A program made the position numbers and the translations under genes. A stretch of 52,513 nucleotides of DNA from Pseudomonadota bacterium. GTDB lineage: Bacteria > Pseudomonadota > Alphaproteobacteria > Rhodobacterales > Rhodobacteraceae. Positions 16,147-25,077 of this stretch are shown here, piece after piece; position 1 is the first letter of the stretch, and each line of letters starts with the position of its first letter. The notes below the pieces were generated by a model. The model made no database searches. It saw only the letters and a list, made by a program, of their open reading frames with translations, and was not told where the DNA came from. Location of the stretch: assembly GCA_963205235.1 (NCBI GenBank), contig CAUJIP010000080.1, forward strand, positions 1 to 52,513, given 5' to 3'.

Positions 16147-18606
16147 ATGGGTCAGGATTTCCCCAGCCGCGCCGAAGTTGTCATCGTCGGCGGTGGCGTC
16201 GCGGGCTGTTCGGTCGCCTATCATCTGACCAAGATCGGCATCACCGATGTCGTCTTGTGCGAACGCCAGCAATTGACCAGCGGCACCACTTGGCATGCGG
16301 CGGGTCTGGTCACGCAACTGCGCGCCACGCGGCGAATGACCGAGCTTGCCAAGTATACCGGCGAACTGTTCGGCACGCTTGAGGCGGAAACGGGCCAGGC
16401 GACCGGCTTTCAGCGGCGCGGCTCGCTGCGGGTGGCCAATACTCCGGGCCGATACGAGGAGCTGGCGCGCGGCGCGTCCATGGGGCGCAACTTTGGCCTG
16501 CCGGTCGAACCGGTCAGCCCCGGCGAGATCAAGGAACGCTGGGCCCCGATCAGCACTGATGGCATCGTTGGCGGGTTCTGGTTCCCGCATGATGGGCAGG
16601 TGAACCCCGCCGATGTGACCCAGGCCTATGCCAAGGGCGCGCGGATGGGCGGGGCCAAGGTGCTGGAACATACTGCGGTGACGCAGATCCTGGTGGAAAA
16701 CGGCAAGGCCGCCGGGGTGATGACCGACAAGGGCCCGATCAAAGCCAAGACCGTGGTGATCTGCGGCGGCATGTGGTCGCGCGATCTTGCGGCGAAAATC
16801 GGGGTGACGATCCCGCTGCACGCGGCGGAACATTTCTACATCGTCACGGAACCCGTCGAGGGCCTGCCGCGCAACCTGCCGGTGCTGTTTCTGGGCGACG
16901 AATGGACCTATTACAAGGAAGATGCGGGCAAGCTGCTGGTCGGCTTCTTTGAACCGAACGCCAAGCCCTGGGGTCAGAAGGGCATTCCCGACGACTTCGC
17001 CTTTGGCACCCTGCCTGAGGATATCGACCACATCGCCCCCTATCTTGAGGCCGCGACGCGCCGTGTGCCGGTGCTGCAAAAGACCGGGGTGCAGCTGTTC
17101 TTCAACGGCCCCGAAAGCTTTACCCCCGACGACCGCTATCTTCTGGGCGAGACGCCGGAAGTACCGGGCCTGTTCTGCGCCACCGGGTTCAATTCCATCG
17201 GCATCCTGTCCTCGGGTGGGGTGGGCAAGGCCCTTGCCGACTGGATCCGCGACCGCCGCCCGCCGGTCGAGCTGATGGATGTCGACGTGCGCCGGGTGCA
17301 GGCGTTTCAGGGCAACCGCGCCTATCTGGAGGAGCGCACCACCGAAACGCTGGGGCTTCTCTTTGACATGCACTGGCCCTACCGCCAGTTCGCCACCGCC
17401 CGCGATGTGCGGCGAAGCCCGTTCCATGACCGACTGAAGGCGCTGGGCGCCTGCATGACCGAAGCTGCCGGATGGGAACGTCCGGGCTTTTTCGGCGCGC
17501 CGGGGACCACGCCCGAGATCGGCTATTCCTACGGGCGGCAAAGCTGGTTCGACGCATGTGGTGCCGAATGCCGCAACACGGCGGAAAATGTCACGCTGTT
17601 CGATCACTCCTGTTTCGTGAAATATCAGGTCGAAGGCCGGGATGCGCTGGCGGTGCTGAACCGGGTCTGCGCCAACCAGATCGATGTGGCCGTGGGGCGT
17701 GTCGTCTATACCCAATGGCTGAACGCGCAAGGCGGGATCGAGGCGGATGTGACCGTCACCCGCCTGTCGGAGACTGCCTTCCTTGTCGTCACGCTTGCCG
17801 TGTCGCAGCGCCGCGATCTGGCCTGGCTCAAGCGGCAGATCCCGGTTGAGGCGCATGCCTTTGCAACCGACGTGACCTCGGGCTTGCCGATGCTGGCCTT
17901 GATGGGGCCAAAGGCGCGGGCACTGCTGCGCAAGATTTCCCCCGCCGACTTTTCGGATGCGGCCTTCCCCTTTGGCACCAGCCAGGAGATCGACCTTGGC
18001 TATGCCCGGGTCCGCGCCAGCCGCCTGACCTTTGTCGGCGAGCAGGGCTATGAGATCTACATGCCGGCCGAATTCGCCACCCATGTCTTTGACCGCATTG
18101 TCGAGGCGGGGGTCGATCTGGGCCTGAAAATGGGCGGATATTTCGCCATCAACTCCTTGCGGATGGAAAAGGGCTATCGCCACTGGAGCCATGACATCGG
18201 CGAAGAGGACACGCCCCTGCAGGCGGGTCTGGGATTTGCCGTCGCCATGGACAAACCGGGCGGGTTCATCGGGCGCGAGGCGCTACTGGCACAGAAAGCG
18301 GCGGGCCCGGTGACCCGGCGCTTGGTGCAGTTGCGGCTGGCCAACACCGGCGTCGATGCGCCCTTGATGTATCACAACGAACCGATCCTGCGCGATGGCG
18401 TGATTGTTGGCTCGGTCACCTCGGGGGCCTGGGGCCACCGGGTCGGGGCCTCGCTGGGGCTGGGTTATGTCTCACACCCTGAAGGCGTGACCGACGCCTG
18501 GCTTGGCTCTGGCACATGGGAAGTCGAGATCGCCTGGCAACGCTATCCGATCACGGCCCAGTTGCGCCCCTGGTACGACCCGAAAGGCGAAAGACTGAAA
18601 GGCTGA
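16147..18606 (+). CDS. FAD-dependent dimethylglycine/sarcosine dehydrogenase-like protein with GcvT domain
   Basis: 819 residues in two halves. Residues 8-390 are a DAO-type FAD domain: [19 protein letters not shown] binds ADP, and the His in [10 protein letters not shown] corresponds to the covalent flavin His of DMGDH/SARDH enzymes. A linker (FAO_M-like, about 390-450) leads to a GcvT/aminomethyltransferase-type folate domain (about 450-815; [10 protein letters not shown] and [10 protein letters not shown] are typical). Expected reaction: oxidative N-demethylation, passing the one-carbon unit to tetrahydrofolate. Start ATG 16147 follows GGGGAGGTTGGC, 11 nt after the ALDH stop region. The permease downstream suggests the substrate is imported. 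The exact methylamine substrate is not readable; it is distinct from the heterotetrameric soxBDAG further along. Confidence 0.9.
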   Translation: MGQDFPSRAEVVIVGGGVAGCSVAYHLTKIGITDVVLCERQQLTSGTTWHAAGLVTQLRATRRMTELAKYTGELFGTLEAETGQATGFQRRGSLRVANTPGRYEELARGASMGRNFGLPVEPVSPGEIKERWAPISTDGIVGGFWFPHDGQVNPADVTQAYAKGARMGGAKVLEHTAVTQILVENGKAAGVMTDKGPIKAKTVVICGGMWSRDLAAKIGVTIPLHAAEHFYIVTEPVEGLPRNLPVLFLGDEWTYYKEDAGKLLVGFFEPNAKPWGQKGIPDDFAFGTLPEDIDHIAPYLEAATRRVPVLQKTGVQLFFNGPESFTPDDRYLLGETPEVPGLFCATGFNSIGILSSGGVGKALADWIRDRRPPVELMDVDVRRVQAFQGNRAYLEERTTETLGLLFDMHWPYRQFATARDVRRSPFHDRLKALGACMTEAAGWERPGFFGAPGTTPEIGYSYGRQSWFDACGAECRNTAENVTLFDHSCFVKYQVEGRDALAVLNRVCANQIDVAVGRVVYTQWLNAQGGIEADVTVTRLSETAFLVVTLAVSQRRDLAWLKRQIPVEAHAFATDVTSGLPMLALMGPKARALLRKISPADFSDAAFPFGTSQEIDLGYARVRASRLTFVGEQGYEIYMPAEFATHVFDRIVEAGVDLGLKMGGYFAINSLRMEKGYRHWSHDIGEEDTPLQAGLGFAVAMDKPGGFIGREALLAQKAAGPVTRRLVQLRLANTGVDAPLMYHNEPILRDGVIVGSVTSGAWGHRVGASLGLGYVSHPEGVTDAWLGSGTWEVEIAWQRYPITAQLRPWYDPKGERLKG

Positions 18607-18674
18607 ATGCGCCCCCGCGTCCGGGGAAATTGGCAAAGGGCGCACCAAACAACAAAACGATGGGAGGGAAAGTC

Positions 18675-18830
18675 ATGCCACCGAAGGGACTGCATCCAGA
18701 GTTGGAGCGGCGCGTCGCGCTGCTGGAAAAGCCGGAAAATCAGGGCGAGGACTACGACGCTACCGCATGGGTCATTCTGATCGGTCTGGGCGTTGTCCTG
18801 CTGATCATCGCGCTGATGCTGGGGAGGTAG
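18675..18830 (+). CDS. Small single-pass membrane protein (51 aa)
   Basis: The reading frame codes for a charged N-terminal half (residues 1-28, with an LERRVALLE amphipathic stretch) and one hydrophobic helix WVILIGLGVVLLIIALML at about 32-49. A strong GGGAGGG box ends 8 nt before the ATG. Its stop (18828-18830) is 4 nt before the permease start, and the permease's GGGGAGG ribosome site lies inside this gene's last codons, so the two are translationally coupled. Unrecognised family. Position argues for an accessory subunit or stabiliser of the NCS1 permease; this is inference. Confidence 0.75.
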   Translation: MPPKGLHPELERRVALLEKPENQGEDYDATAWVILIGLGVVLLIIALMLGR

Positions 18831-18834
18831 GACA

Positions 18835-20235
18835 ATGAGCGACACCACCGAAACCATCCTGATCGAGGCCGACAAAAGCGCCTGGCCCCTTTTGCCTTCC
18901 GAACGTACCTGGGGCGGCTGGAAACTGGGTATTTCGCTGGCCACGGCGGCGGCGGCGACCTGGTGCTATATCATCGGGGAATATGTCGGCTACTATCTGA
19001 ACTTCAGCGAAGGCTTTGCGGCGCTTTTCGCTGGCAGCATGATCGGCATGCTCATCGTGGCCCTGGCCGCTGTGCCGGTCGCCATGCGGTTCGGCGTCGA
19101 TTCCATCGCCTCCTCCAAACCGCAGTTCGGATCACGCGGATGGGTCATTCCGGCGGCGATGCAGTTCGTATCGATTGTCGGCTGGAACTCGCTTCTTCTG
19201 ATCTTCTTTGCCAAATCGACCACGCAGCTTTTGCGCGCCCTGGGAGTGATCGGTGAAGAATCCGGCGGAATGCTGGTTTCAGCAACTGTCCTGCTGGCGT
19301 CAGGCCTGGTGTTTCTTTTCCTGCTTAAGGGATCGGCCGGGGTGGACCGGGTTGCAAAGATACTTGTCGCGCATGTGTTTATAGGAATGTGGATGCTGTA
19401 CATTCTGATGACCCAGCGATGGGACGACCTTTCGGCAGCGGTTCCGGCTTACGCATCGACCGATCCATTGTGGAACTATACCACGGGGGTCGAAATCGGC
19501 ATCGTGTCGCTTCTGTCGTGGTGGCCCTATATCGGGGCGATGGTGCGGATGGCACCCAACGGGCGCACGGCGGCGCTGCCGATCATGGTGGGCATGGGGG
19601 CCCCGGTCCCAATCCTTTCGGCGATCGGCATAGCTGGGATTCTGGTGTTGCAAGTCTCGGACCCCTCGGAATGGATGCGCACAGTCGGCGGGCCGACCTA
19701 TGGCATCATTGCGCTGATCTTCGTGGCGGCGGCGAACCTTGGGACAGCGGTTGCGGGGGTCTATTCCTCGTCAATCGGGCTGCGCCATTTTCCTGCACTG
19801 CAGCATCTGCACTGGCCAGCACTTCTGCTGATTTCGATCCTGCCGGTCGGCGTGGTCGGGCTTGTCATCCCTGATCTGTTCTTTGCCAATTTCGGCACCT
19901 TCCTGGCCTTCATCGGGCTTGGCTTTGCGCCCCTCTGCGGCATTCAGATCACCGATTATTACCTGCTGCGCGGCAGGCGGGTGGATGTGCGCGGGCTGTT
20001 CGAAGGCGGACCCTCCAGCACCTATTCCTATTGGGGTGGATTCAACCCCGCGTCCATCATCGGGATGGCGGCGGGCGTGGGAACCTATCTCTACCTGCTG
20101 AACCCGATCAGCTATGCCTCGAACATGCCCTATGACTATCTGACGGCTTCCCTGCCGACAGCGCTGGTCGCGGGTGTGGTCTACGCCCTGATCACCGTTC
20201 TGGTGGTCAAACCTGCCGGCAAAGGCGGCTACTGA
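18835..20235 (+). CDS. NCS1-family (cytosine/purine/hydantoin-type) permease
   Basis: 466 residues with about 12 hydrophobic segments. The early ERTWGGWKLGISLATAAAATW region, the SKPQFGSRGW loop and the late GIQITDYYLLRGR motif are typical of nucleobase:cation symporter-1 proteins. Cytoplasmic membrane. Family substrates include cytosine, purines, hydantoins, allantoin and some cyclic or methylated amides. Here it ends the ALDH-DMGDH-like operon, so it probably imports the compound those enzymes degrade. A rho-independent terminator follows 17 bp after the stop. Confidence 0.9.
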   Translation: MSDTTETILIEADKSAWPLLPSERTWGGWKLGISLATAAAATWCYIIGEYVGYYLNFSEGFAALFAGSMIGMLIVALAAVPVAMRFGVDSIASSKPQFGSRGWVIPAAMQFVSIVGWNSLLLIFFAKSTTQLLRALGVIGEESGGMLVSATVLLASGLVFLFLLKGSAGVDRVAKILVAHVFIGMWMLYILMTQRWDDLSAAVPAYASTDPLWNYTTGVEIGIVSLLSWWPYIGAMVRMAPNGRTAALPIMVGMGAPVPILSAIGIAGILVLQVSDPSEWMRTVGGPTYGIIALIFVAAANLGTAVAGVYSSSIGLRHFPALQHLHWPALLLISILPVGVVGLVIPDLFFANFGTFLAFIGLGFAPLCGIQITDYYLLRGRRVDVRGLFEGGPSSTYSYWGGFNPASIIGMAAGVGTYLYLLNPISYASNMPYDYLTASLPTALVAGVVYALITVLVVKPAGKGGY

Positions 20236-20251
20236 CCGCCTTCCCATCCAG

Positions 20252-20289
20252 GGCCGCCGGAACTGGCTTCGTTTCGGCGGCCTTCTTTT
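20252..20289 (+). terminator. Rho-independent terminator after the NCS1 permease
   Basis: An 8-bp GC stem GGCCGCCG / CGGCGGCC with a 15-nt loop is followed at once by TTCTTTT. It closes the operon starting at 14624. Confidence 0.85.
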
Positions 20290-20406
20290 ATGCAGGGGAG
20301 GTATTGCGGCCTTTGCAAGGGCACGCGGCCATCCTTCCCACCTTCTGCATCGATCCCGACACCAGAAATGGCGAAAAACCCTCTTGATAAGGGTGTACTT
20401 TCAGAC

Positions 20407-20441
20407 CAAGGGGATAGATGGTGCTGCAAGAGAGGATTGAA
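20407..20441. repeat. Distal attachment-site repeat of the tRNA-Thr island
   Basis: Identical over 35 bp to 22837-22871. Orphan copy of the tRNA 3' end: no tRNA 5' half is attached here, so it marks the far junction of the inserted element. Identity falls off immediately after position 20441. Confidence 0.88.
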
Positions 20442-20552
20442 GTCTAACCCTTGCCGCCTAAGCCATTGATTTTGCTTGCACCGTGCAGTTGTGCCGCTGT
20501 TGATCTGCACTATCTGTATGCACCAGTCGTGCCGCCCCTTCAAGGGCAGGCA

Positions 20553-20867
20553 TCAGTAGCGTGGATTGAGGTCCAGAGGGTCAGTCTCCCTGTTGAACTC
20601 GGCGATGGGCCAGTAGGGGAACTGTTGCCCAGTGGCTTTCCAAGTCGCACGGGATGCTTCCACGATGTGGGATGCCCAACAGCCACGGTAGACCAGCCTG
20701 CTATCGTCTCGCTCGACCAGCACGACGCACTTGTTGTCGGTGAAGGTGTCATCGGCGAAGCGTGGCGTGAACTCATCGAAGGTGTTGGCCTTCAAGCTCT
20801 GCTTGCCGGAGACATAGCCACCAGCGCCAGCAAGTGATGCAATGATGATGACTGGGATCAGCTTCAT
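20553..20867 (-). CDS. Small exported or membrane-anchored protein of unknown function
   Basis: 104 residues from ATG 20867. An N-terminal hydrophobic segment (MKLIPVIIIASLAGAGGYVSG, about residues 1-19) acts as signal peptide or anchor; the rest is polar with two Cys (in NKCVVLVE and RGCWAS) that could pair in the periplasm. A longer in-frame reading from 20930 adds an arginine-rich stretch and overlaps the recombinase, so the shorter start is preferred; it has GGAG/GAAG purines upstream. It starts 17 nt after the serine recombinase stop and is probably cotranscribed. No family recognised. Confidence 0.6.
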   Translation of the reverse strand: MKLIPVIIIASLAGAGGYVSGKQSLKANTFDEFTPRFADDTFTDNKCVVLVERDDSRLVYRGCWASHIVEASRATWKATGQQFPYWPIAEFNRETDPLDLNPRY

Positions 20868-20884
20868 TCTTCGTCTTCTCCTTC

Positions 20885-21541
20885 TCAAGACAAACGCGAC
20901 AGATGCCGCGATACCTGTGCTGCGGTCCACTCTCCACCCCGCGCCGTCTTGACGCCAAGTCGGGACAGCTCGGTTGCGATCTCGCGTAGGGACTTCCCGG
21001 CCTGCCGCATGGGCAGCAACACCCCCTGCAGGTCCGTAGCGCGGCGCTGGGCGTCCCGCTTGACCACTTCGTTGCGCTTCATCGTGGTGTCCCTCAGACC
21101 ACCCAAGACCTTCCCTTTGGCCTTCGCAGCGGCGAGTGCGGCCTTGGTGCGGCGGGAGATGAAGTCACGCTCCTGCTCTGCCAGTGCGGCGTAGATGTGG
21201 AGCTGGAACTTGTCGGCATGGGGCATAGACGCCACGCGGAAGCTCAGGCGCTTATCCTTCAGCAGGGTGGCGATGAAAGCCACGTCGCGGCTGAGGCGGT
21301 CCAGCTTGGCGACCAGCAGCTCGGCCCCCGTGCGCTTGGCCAGTGCGATGGCCTTTGCCAACTCCGGGCGGTCGTCGTTCCCACCGCTCTCCACGTCCAC
21401 AAACTCGGCCACGACCTCGTAGGGAACCTCGGAGAAGGTCTCAAGGTAGAGCTGCATGTCGCGGTCCTGAGCTTCAAGCCCAAGGCCGCTGCGGCCCTGC
21501 TCTGCCGTGCTGACGCGCTTGTAGGTGACGTATTGCTTCAT
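20885..21541 (-). CDS. Serine recombinase (resolvase/invertase family)
   Basis: 218 residues. The resolvase catalytic domain occupies about residues 1-140: YKRVSTAEQ with the nucleophile S11, SGLGLEAQ, the VAKLDRLSRD active-site segment and the E-helix LAEQERDFISRRTKAAL. The C-terminal 70 residues hold a helix-turn-helix (SLREIATELSRLGVKTARGG). This size and domain order match small resolvase/invertase proteins of plasmids and prophages, acting on DNA crossover sites. Both catalytic and DNA-binding parts look intact. It lies within the tRNA-Thr island. Partner sites are not evident nearby. Confidence 0.9.
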   Translation of the reverse strand: MKQYVTYKRVSTAEQGRSGLGLEAQDRDMQLYLETFSEVPYEVVAEFVDVESGGNDDRPELAKAIALAKRTGAELLVAKLDRLSRDVAFIATLLKDKRLSFRVASMPHADKFQLHIYAALAEQERDFISRRTKAALAAAKAKGKVLGGLRDTTMKRNEVVKRDAQRRATDLQGVLLPMRQAGKSLREIATELSRLGVKTARGGEWTAAQVSRHLSRLS

Positions 21542-22006
21542 GGGGCGGCCTCCTCTCTTCGACTGGAAAGGAAGGTAAGCAAGCCCGTATCAATCGCCAA
21601 TGATCGTTGTGACTGTTACACAGGGGGGTGATTGTCATGGGGTAAGGGGATGGGGGAGGGGTGCAGCCGGTGATGTGTTGAAGGGCGCGGGCTTGGTGGC
21701 GCGTGGCGCTGGGCTGCGGGTGGCGGAACGCAGACGGCAATGTCAGACCCCCGCCAATGGGAGACCCCCTGCATGGGGGTAAATCGCGCTGAGTGGCAAT
21801 ATCGGTGGGTCGCTCAGATATGCGCCACGAAAACAAGCTGCAGTTTGCCCACTATTGGAATGGCCAAGCCTTGGCTCCCTGCTGCTCGCATCAACTTCCA
21901 GCGAACAGTAGATATGGTGGTGCGGAGGGAATGGACCACTACGAGCGGATGAACCAACCCTTGCGGCTGTGATGTGACACGACTACCGTCATGGCGTGAG
22001 CACCGA
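21542..22006. other. Intergenic stretch within the tRNA-Thr island, no gene seen
   Basis: Between the recombinase start and the integrase remnant. Composition is more AT-rich and mixed than the flanks, and open frames here have no recognisable family or ribosome binding sites. It presumably contains the recombinase promoter and the scar where the 3' part of the integrase gene was deleted. Confidence 0.5.
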
Positions 22007-22771
22007 TCAACGGGGGATCAAGTTATGCTTCAGCGACGTGGCTTTGTGCCGGAAGTCCTTCACAGTGCGGGGTGACTTGCCCGATGCCAGATGATCGCGT
22101 TCCCAGAACTCGAAAAGCTGACTTATGGTGACCTTGCCCTTTGGGGCCTCTACGTTGGATCGTGAAACAGGTTGATCGGGAAGCTCTGGGAACCGGCCAG
22201 CATCAGGGTCAGGCCGATAGTCGCCTTTCGCCTTTCGGTGGTTGACTGCCGCATACTGCTTGGCCGCGCTATGTAGTTCTTCAATGAGCCGCACCCGGCT
22301 TGGTTCGTCGGCGTTCAATCCATTGGAAGCCAAGAGGCCATCGGCTGTGGTGCGATACCATTCCAGGCGGGCTTCCGGGTTGGCATCCAAACGCTCATGG
22401 AGGCCGCACAGGGCTTCCCAAACCGCTGTCTCACCCGGTTCATCCTCTACGATCTGCACCCCGTATCGGTAATGCTGGCCCGCCAGAGCCACCAAAGTCT
22501 TGTGCGGGATGCTTTCTGGCCCTTTGCGGAACGCTTCCCACTGCCGTTCGATGGCTGCCAGCGCGTTGGTGAACCGCTTCTTCGCCTCATCGTAGGCCTT
22601 TGTCCGCAGCGACACCTTGACGACTGCGCCGACCTTTGCGGGGCATAACAGGTCGCCTACGGGAACCTGAAGTATCTTTCCCCGTGCAACTGCCGCAACG
22701 TCTCTGGGAACATGAAGGCGTAGGTGCCAGACACCATCGATCAGTTTTGGATTAGGCATAGCGTATCTCAT
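22007..22771 (-). pseudogene. Truncated tyrosine-type site-specific integrase (N-terminal part)
   Basis: 254 residues from ATG 22771 (an ATG at 22759, giving MPNPKLIDGVW, is equally good). The opening PNPKLIDGVWHLRLHVPRDV is the DUF6538-type N-terminus of phage/ICE integrases, and TISQLFEFWERDHLASGKSPRTVKDFRHK is the beginning of the SAM-like core-binding domain. The frame stops right there; the whole catalytic domain with the R...HxxR...Y residues is absent, and the following 400 bp does not restore it in another frame as far as I can read. The gene lies 65 bp from the att repeat at tRNA-Thr, the standard location of a tRNA-targeting integrase. The element can therefore not excise with its own enzyme. 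Confidence 0.82.
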
Positions 22772-22848
22772 CTGCACGACCCATATGCACTGGTGGGCGG
22801 CACAAATCCAAAATGGATCAGATGCTTACGCAAAATCAAGGGGATAGA

Positions 22849-22923
<75 letters not shown>

Positions 22924-23098
22924 GCCGGGCGTTAGGGCCGGGTGGCCTTTGCGCGTTCTGGCGGCGTGTTAAACGCAAAGCGGCGGGTGTGCAAGCGGGT
23001 TCTGGCAGGAAATCGCCTGCTGCAACGGCGCGTTGCCAAAGGCTTGCAGCAAGCGCTAGGCTGGCGTGGTTGGTGACAGACGTGAACGGGATTTTCAA

Positions 23099-24826
23099 AT
23101 GTGTTTTGCCCTGAAAATGCTTTGGCGGCCGCGGGTCTGGTCGGCACTATACCTGCTGTTTCTGGCCTTCGCCGCCCCCGCACGGGCCGAATTCCGTGAC
23201 TGCACAACGCCCGAATTCGCCTCCGCAATGGTCGGCAAGCCGGAATTCGTCTGCGAATCGATCCGCGAGTTGTCGGTCGAGGCTTTCGGTCGCACGGTCC
23301 AGATGCGCACCCTGCGCTGGAAAGGGGATGACACCGGATTGCCCTACGAACCCCTTGTAATCGAGGCGGCAGAGACGACGCTGGCATGGCTGGAGGGATA
23401 TAGGGAAACCTACGGGCTGAAGGTGCAGGACCTGACCTTTGTCTTCGCCAACGTCGCCTTGACCGACCCCACCAATCCCATGGCAAGCGCGTTGGGCCAG
23501 GACCCGGACGAATGCGTGATCCGGCTTTATGTGGCCAGCGCCGACACCAAAAGCGTGGGAGACGTGTTGCAGGATTTCCGCAACTCGATCGCGCATGAGG
23601 TCTTTCATTGCATCCAGAGTGCGACATGGCCTGAACAGGCCAATATGGAAGAAAAGACACGGCTCTGGTGGCTGGAAGGCACCGCCCAGTTCATTGCGCA
23701 CTGGATCTACCCGAATCCGAAGGACCTTCAGTCGCGGGCGGCGGATTTTGCCAACGAGGTGCAAGCGACGCCGATCCACCAGACCGGCAAGGTTGGCGGG
23801 TCGGTGGTGTTCTTTGCATGGCTTGGCTCGGGAAATGTCTACCCGATCTTCGACTTCATCGCCGGGATGCCGACTGTCCCGGGCGAGGCGGCGCAGCGGC
23901 AGGCGCTTCTGGAAAGGGTGCCGCCCTATCTTCTGGCCGAGTTTCCCCGCGACTGGGTGGATGGCAAGATCAAGATGCCGGACGGGTTCACCTTCCTGAA
24001 GGTGCAGCCCCTGGACCGCCAGGATGTCCAGGCCAGCGGCCCCCTGGTGATCGAGGCGGTTCCTTTGACGATGTTCCTGCAGGATGTGACCTTTATTGGC
24101 GGGTCCTACTATGTGGTCGGGAACGGCGACCCCGATGTCAGCTATCGCGCCAAGGGCAGCAAGCCGGGGGATTGGTCGGGCATCGGGTTGATCAACGTCG
24201 ATCAGGGCTGCCAAGACGACACCACGCTGCGCTTTGCCGGGATGGGCTTTGGCACCGGCCCCGAACCCGTGACGCTTGACGTGACCAAACAGGACGGCTG
24301 CGAAGCCTGTGTCGTCGTCAGCGGCAAAGATGCCTGCCTGATCGGCAGCTGGGTCGCGGATCAGGGCGATCTTAGCCGGGTTATCTATGACATGGCCCCT
24401 GCATCGGTCAGCGATGTCGAGGTTGCGGGCACCTTCGCCGTCAAGTTCGATGCCGACGGCAAGGCGTTCTTCGGCTTCAACAACCTGCGGATCAAGCTGA
24501 ACTATACCGACAAGGGCGTCAGTTCGACCGCGATCGACATCGGCGGCAGCATCGACAACACCTGGACGACCGAGGCGCAGAACCTTCACATGTGCTATCA
24601 GGGGTCCGACGCGGCGCTTCAGATCGTGATCCCGAAATCCTTTTCACGCGATGCCAGCGGGGCGATGGTGGAAAACCCCTCGACCAGCGAAATCATCAAT
24701 TTCAAGGACATTCCGAAGGCCAGGAACGAAACCTATGATTTCGCCTGCACCGGCCAGAATGAAATGACGATGTCCGGCACCACCAACGGGCACGGCTTCA
24801 CCCTGTTCTTCACGCGCATCCAGTGA
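23099..24826 (+). CDS. Secreted zincin-like protein with peptidase-MA-type motif
   Basis: 575 residues. A Sec signal peptide spans about residues 1-30 (hydrophobic YLLFLAFAAPARA, then the mature protein). A zinc motif H166-E-V-F-H170 (IAHEVFHCIQ) is followed 23 residues later by WWLEGTAQF with E193, the HExxH...E arrangement of gluzincins (peptidase MA superfamily). The C-terminal half (about 330-575) is beta-rich with several Cys (CEACVVVSGKDAC) and no recognised family. Predicted periplasmic or extracellular; peptidase activity is inferred from the zinc site only. The start is uncertain: ATG 23099 lacks a strong ribosome site; ATG 23117 would still keep the signal peptide. It stands alone, 175 bp from the tRNA and followed by a 72-bp gap to the next gene. 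Confidence 0.75.
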   Translation: MCFALKMLWRPRVWSALYLLFLAFAAPARAEFRDCTTPEFASAMVGKPEFVCESIRELSVEAFGRTVQMRTLRWKGDDTGLPYEPLVIEAAETTLAWLEGYRETYGLKVQDLTFVFANVALTDPTNPMASALGQDPDECVIRLYVASADTKSVGDVLQDFRNSIAHEVFHCIQSATWPEQANMEEKTRLWWLEGTAQFIAHWIYPNPKDLQSRAADFANEVQATPIHQTGKVGGSVVFFAWLGSGNVYPIFDFIAGMPTVPGEAAQRQALLERVPPYLLAEFPRDWVDGKIKMPDGFTFLKVQPLDRQDVQASGPLVIEAVPLTMFLQDVTFIGGSYYVVGNGDPDVSYRAKGSKPGDWSGIGLINVDQGCQDDTTLRFAGMGFGTGPEPVTLDVTKQDGCEACVVVSGKDACLIGSWVADQGDLSRVIYDMAPASVSDVEVAGTFAVKFDADGKAFFGFNNLRIKLNYTDKGVSSTAIDIGGSIDNTWTTEAQNLHMCYQGSDAALQIVIPKSFSRDASGAMVENPSTSEIINFKDIPKARNETYDFACTGQNEMTMSGTTNGHGFTLFFTRIQ

Positions 24827-24898
24827 CGCGCGCCAGCCCTTGCCGGGTCAGGCCGGGCAATCTGGACCCCGCGCCCCGCCTGCGCTAAGGAAAGGGCC

Positions 24899-25072
24899 AT
24901 GCGCAACCCGTCGACCCCGCCCACCCGCACCGCGCCCGGACCAGCTACGGCTGCCGCAGCGCGCCTGGCCCGGCAGAAAGCGGCGCTGAAGGCCAACATG
25001 GCGCGCAGGAAGGCACAGGCACAGGCCCGGACCGCCACAGAAGCGGACGGGGAAACCAAGAACAAGGATTAG
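24899..25072 (+). CDS. Small basic protein of unknown function (57 aa)
   Basis: Reading from ATG 24899: a Pro/Thr/Ala-rich N-terminus, then a basic helix [20 protein letters not shown] rich in Ala, Arg, Lys and Gln, and a polar tail. The AAGGAAAGG box upstream is a good ribosome site, and the stop is 5 nt before murA, so it is probably cotranslated with it. The basic amphipathic helix could bind nucleic acid or ribosome; that is speculation. I do not recognise a named family, though a small basic frame directly before murA is a familiar picture in related genomes. Confidence 0.65.
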   Translation: MRNPSTPPTRTAPGPATAAAARLARQKAALKANMARRKAQAQARTATEADGETKNKD

Positions 25073-25077
25073 GGCAG

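Noticed and set aside
16099-18192. Very long open frame antisense to the DMGDH-like gene, and similar antisense frames over soxA, murA, hom, gdh and the zincin gene
   Set aside because: High-GC codon usage removes stops from the opposite strand. None has a family match or plausible composition, while the opposite frame encodes a clear protein.
21740-21952. Small open frame in the tRNA-Thr island
   Set aside because: No ribosome site, no recognisable domain, mixed composition; treated as non-coding.
22007-22771. Integrase as a complete gene
   Set aside because: The frame ends in the core-binding domain; the R-HxxR-Y catalytic residues are missing.
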